Shown here one piece after another: positions 62,502-64,000 of a stretch of DNA of 64,000 nt. Where the stretch lies: positions 186,001 to 250,000 of the forward strand of contig JAFDVW010000009.1 of assembly GCA_018268755.1 (NCBI GenBank), in the 5' to 3' direction. Source of the stretch: Acidobacteriota bacterium (GTDB lineage Bacteria > Acidobacteriota > Terriglobia > Terriglobales > Acidobacteriaceae). The translations under genes were made by a program, and so were the position numbers. Within the stretch, counting starts at the first letter, position 1. Every line of letters begins with the position of its first letter. The notes beneath the pieces were generated by a model. That model worked only from the letters and a program-made list of their open reading frames with translations. It made no database searches and was not told where the DNA came from.

Positions 62502-63485
62502 TCAGTAGTAGCAGAGCTTGAAGGCGCCCTTGTAGCAGACGGCGCGCGTCCGCTTGGCCCGGCTGTGGGTGTAGGAGTCCCAGCGATCGGCGAAATCGGC
62601 AAAGGCCTTCTCTCCCGTCAGGCGCTGCATGATGCCCAATTGCACAATGTGCAGGCGGTGATAGAACGGGCTGGCCACCATGGGCAGGCGCGTTCCGGAG
62701 AGCTCATAGAGCGACCAGAAACCGAGATCGTAGCGCTGCAGATTGGCCAGAACGGTTTGTACCGCGGCGTCAAACAGCCGCTGCGCCTCCGGCTCGCCCG
62801 TGGCCAGGAAGTAGTCATACACGCCCCACATGGCCCATAGGAACCCATTGAGGATGTGCGTGGGCGGCGCGACGATGTACTCCTCAAACCACAAATTGCC
62901 TTGCGCATCGCGGAAACTCACGCCGCCCTGCTCCACCGGCCGAAGAAAGCTATGCAAGGCGCGCGTCGCGGCCTCACGATACTGCGGCGCGTGCGTTTCC
63001 CGATACGCCCGCAACAACAGGGAAATTCCCTGCCCCTGCGCCAGGCCCGAATACCACGGCGCTTTCAGCCGCGAACGATACTCCCAGTCGAACTGATGGT
63101 TCCACACCCAGACGCCGTGCGCATTCGGCTCCAGAGTGCGGCAGAGCCAATCGGCGGCGCCCAGGAATCTGGTCTTCCGTTCTTCGCTGCGACTGCGGCA
63201 AAACAGGTTGTAGTTGCCCAGACCCCACTGCGCAACGGCGATGGGGTTGTATTGCCGCCCGATCTGCCCGCGATAGTCGAGCAGGGGGATCCCGTCCGCA
63301 TCATGGGGGCCCGCGTAGTCGGCCTTCTGGGAAAACTGCATGTAATATTCGCCGAGTTGGTGGACGGTCGCGGCGGGATTCGGTTCCGGCGTATCGTGCC
63401 AGAAAGTAAGCTGGCTGCGGCCCCAGCCGAGATAGGCGGGAAGGATGCGCCGGTAATATTGCAGCCGCTTAACCAGAATCGACAT
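62502..63485 (-). CDS. D-glucuronyl C5-epimerase C-terminal domain-like protein
   Basis: A 327-residue protein that fits the C-terminal (alpha/alpha)-barrel domain of glucuronyl C5-epimerases. The match is PWYSGLAQGQGISLLLRAY, then HILNGFLWAMWGVYDYFLAT and the tyrosine-rich KGAFKLCYY end. Eukaryotic enzymes turn glucuronate to iduronate in heparan. The bacterial version would act on an exopolysaccharide or its lipid-linked unit. No N-terminal signal is visible, so it is cytoplasmic. Its gene is 71 bp upstream of the GT4 gene, the likely partner. Confidence 0.8.
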   Translation of the reverse strand: MSILVKRLQYYRRILPAYLGWGRSQLTFWHDTPEPNPAATVHQLGEYYMQFSQKADYAGPHDADGIPLLDYRGQIGRQYNPIAVAQWGLGNYNLFCRSRSEERKTRFLGAADWLCRTLEPNAHGVWVWNHQFDWEYRSRLKAPWYSGLAQGQGISLLLRAYRETHAPQYREAATRALHSFLRPVEQGGVSFRDAQGNLWFEEYIVAPPTHILNGFLWAMWGVYDYFLATGEPEAQRLFDAAVQTVLANLQRYDLGFWSLYELSGTRLPMVASPFYHRLHIVQLGIMQRLTGEKAFADFADRWDSYTHSRAKRTRAVCYKGAFKLCYY

Positions 63486-63536
63486 GATCTTAATTGCGAC
63501 TATAGCACCGGCAAAGCGCGCAACCGGCGGCCGGGG

Positions 63537-64000
63537 TCACTCTGTGTTGACTCGCCAGACACTGGTTTCGAAGTCATGGCCCTGCACGGCGATGGTGCTG
63601 AGCGCGAGCAAACCGCTGGTATTTTCTCCCCCGGGAAGAAAGGCGTTGCCGTATTGAAAGAAGCGCATCGGCCAGCCGTCCTTTTTCCAGGCCAGCAGCG
63701 GCTGCCAATCCCCACCGTGGAGGCTTCCGTAGAGACGCACATGACGGTCAGCATTCACCTGGCTGGGCTCCACCATGGTGGAGAAAAACATGGCGTCCCC
63801 CGCGCGGCAGCCCGCGATGGAAGAGCTGCTCAACGGGGCAAGGGGCGCGACCTCGCCGCCACGGCCGAGAAAGTATACGGAGTTCTTTTCCAGCGGCGTA
63901 TCGGATGCAAAATACAACCCATGCTCCGCTGGAACGGCAGCCACGGCGCGGGCCTGCTGATTTCCGGCCAGCACCGTCTCCACGCTGCGGAAATCGCAGG
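63537..64000 (-). CDS. Partial gene, C-terminal part of a beta-rich protein
   Basis: The reading frame is open to the window edge, so the 5' part is missing. The visible 154 residues (from CDFRSVETVLAGNQQARAVA) contain propeller-like strands: HGLYFASDTPLEKNSVYFL and AMFFSTMVEPSQVNADRHVR. They resemble sialidase-like or glycan-binding beta-propellers. It lies upstream of the epimerase gene in the same direction and is likely part of the exopolysaccharide locus. Function not assigned. Confidence 0.6.
   Translation of the reverse strand, partial: CDFRSVETVLAGNQQARAVAAVPAEHGLYFASDTPLEKNSVYFLGRGGEVAPLAPLSSSSIAGCRAGDAMFFSTMVEPSQVNADRHVRLYGSLHGGDWQPLLAWKKDGWPMRFFQYGNAFLPGGENTSGLLALSTIAVQGHDFETSVWRVNTE

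Overview
The window reads as a chromosomal segment of a GC-rich, Gram-negative, mesophilic soil-type bacterium, most likely an Acidobacteriota (Terriglobia-like). This is inferred from the combination of an Oar-like TonB receptor with an N-terminal carboxypeptidase-regulatory domain, a Ser/Thr kinase fused to a TPR region, PSD1/DUF1501 protein pairs, a zf-HC2 anti-sigma protein with a TonB-like tail, and dense, mostly short operons. I see no phage, insertion sequence, CRISPR array or rRNA. One tRNA is present.

Layout. (1) 0.2-5.0 kb, plus strand: a catabolic operon (bicupin, Tat-exported TIM-barrel isomerase, two half-size EamA transporters, Gfo/Idh/MocA oxidoreductase, divergent ROK kinase) with overlapping start/stop codons. 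(2) 5.1-12.4 kb, minus strand: four exported genes (PSD1 cytochrome protein, DUF1501 protein, membrane cytochrome with LRR tail, NHL-type beta-propeller), divergent from (3) a 1218-aa TonB-dependent receptor at 12.9-16.6 kb. A LacI-type repressor gene follows at 16.7-17.7 kb. Matching LacI-type operators lie at the PSD1 promoter, the receptor promoter and the repressor's own promoter, so groups 2-3 look like one self-regulated substrate-uptake/oxidation regulon. (4) 17.9-23.1 kb: tRNA-Ala(GGC), an ECF sigma factor with its anti-sigma protein, and secreted TPR proteins. (5) 23.2-28.6 kb: rnc, two tandem signal peptidases, a large AsmA-like protein and a small secreted protein, tightly packed. 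(6) 28.7-34.2 kb, minus: a CLC-type channel/transporter plus a DUF190 protein under a clear fluoride (crcB-motif) riboswitch that can mask the ribosome-binding site, preceded by an APC permease and a D-aminoacylase-like amidohydrolase lacking the usual metal motif. (7) 34.3-48.2 kb: mostly housekeeping genes: peroxiredoxin, DsbA-like protein, M50 protease, trpS, scpA-scpB-rluB-hisC, glucokinase-type ROK, mutM, purA, and a minus-strand sucC-sucD-ndk-tautomerase operon. (8) 48.5-57.3 kb: a DinB protein, Ser/Thr kinase-TPR protein, TPM protein, a nucleotidyltransferase-fold protein with lost metal ligands, LemA, trpD, and two adjacent related GAF proteins. (9) 58.3-64 kb: an exopolysaccharide locus (WecA-type initiating transferase, Wza-like export protein, GT4 glycosyltransferase, glucuronyl C5-epimerase-like protein and a gene running off the end).

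The two most informative regulatory signals are the fluoride riboswitch with its SD-sequestering arm at 30,963-31,043 and the three-site LacI operator set at 12,563-12,587, 12,804-12,828 and 17,732-17,743. The best candidate for an undescribed system is the LacI-controlled PSD1/DUF1501/cytochrome/propeller operon with its receptor, facing the Gfo/Idh-isomerase-cupin operon. A periplasmic oxidative sugar pathway is a reasonable hypothesis, but nothing in the sequence proves it.
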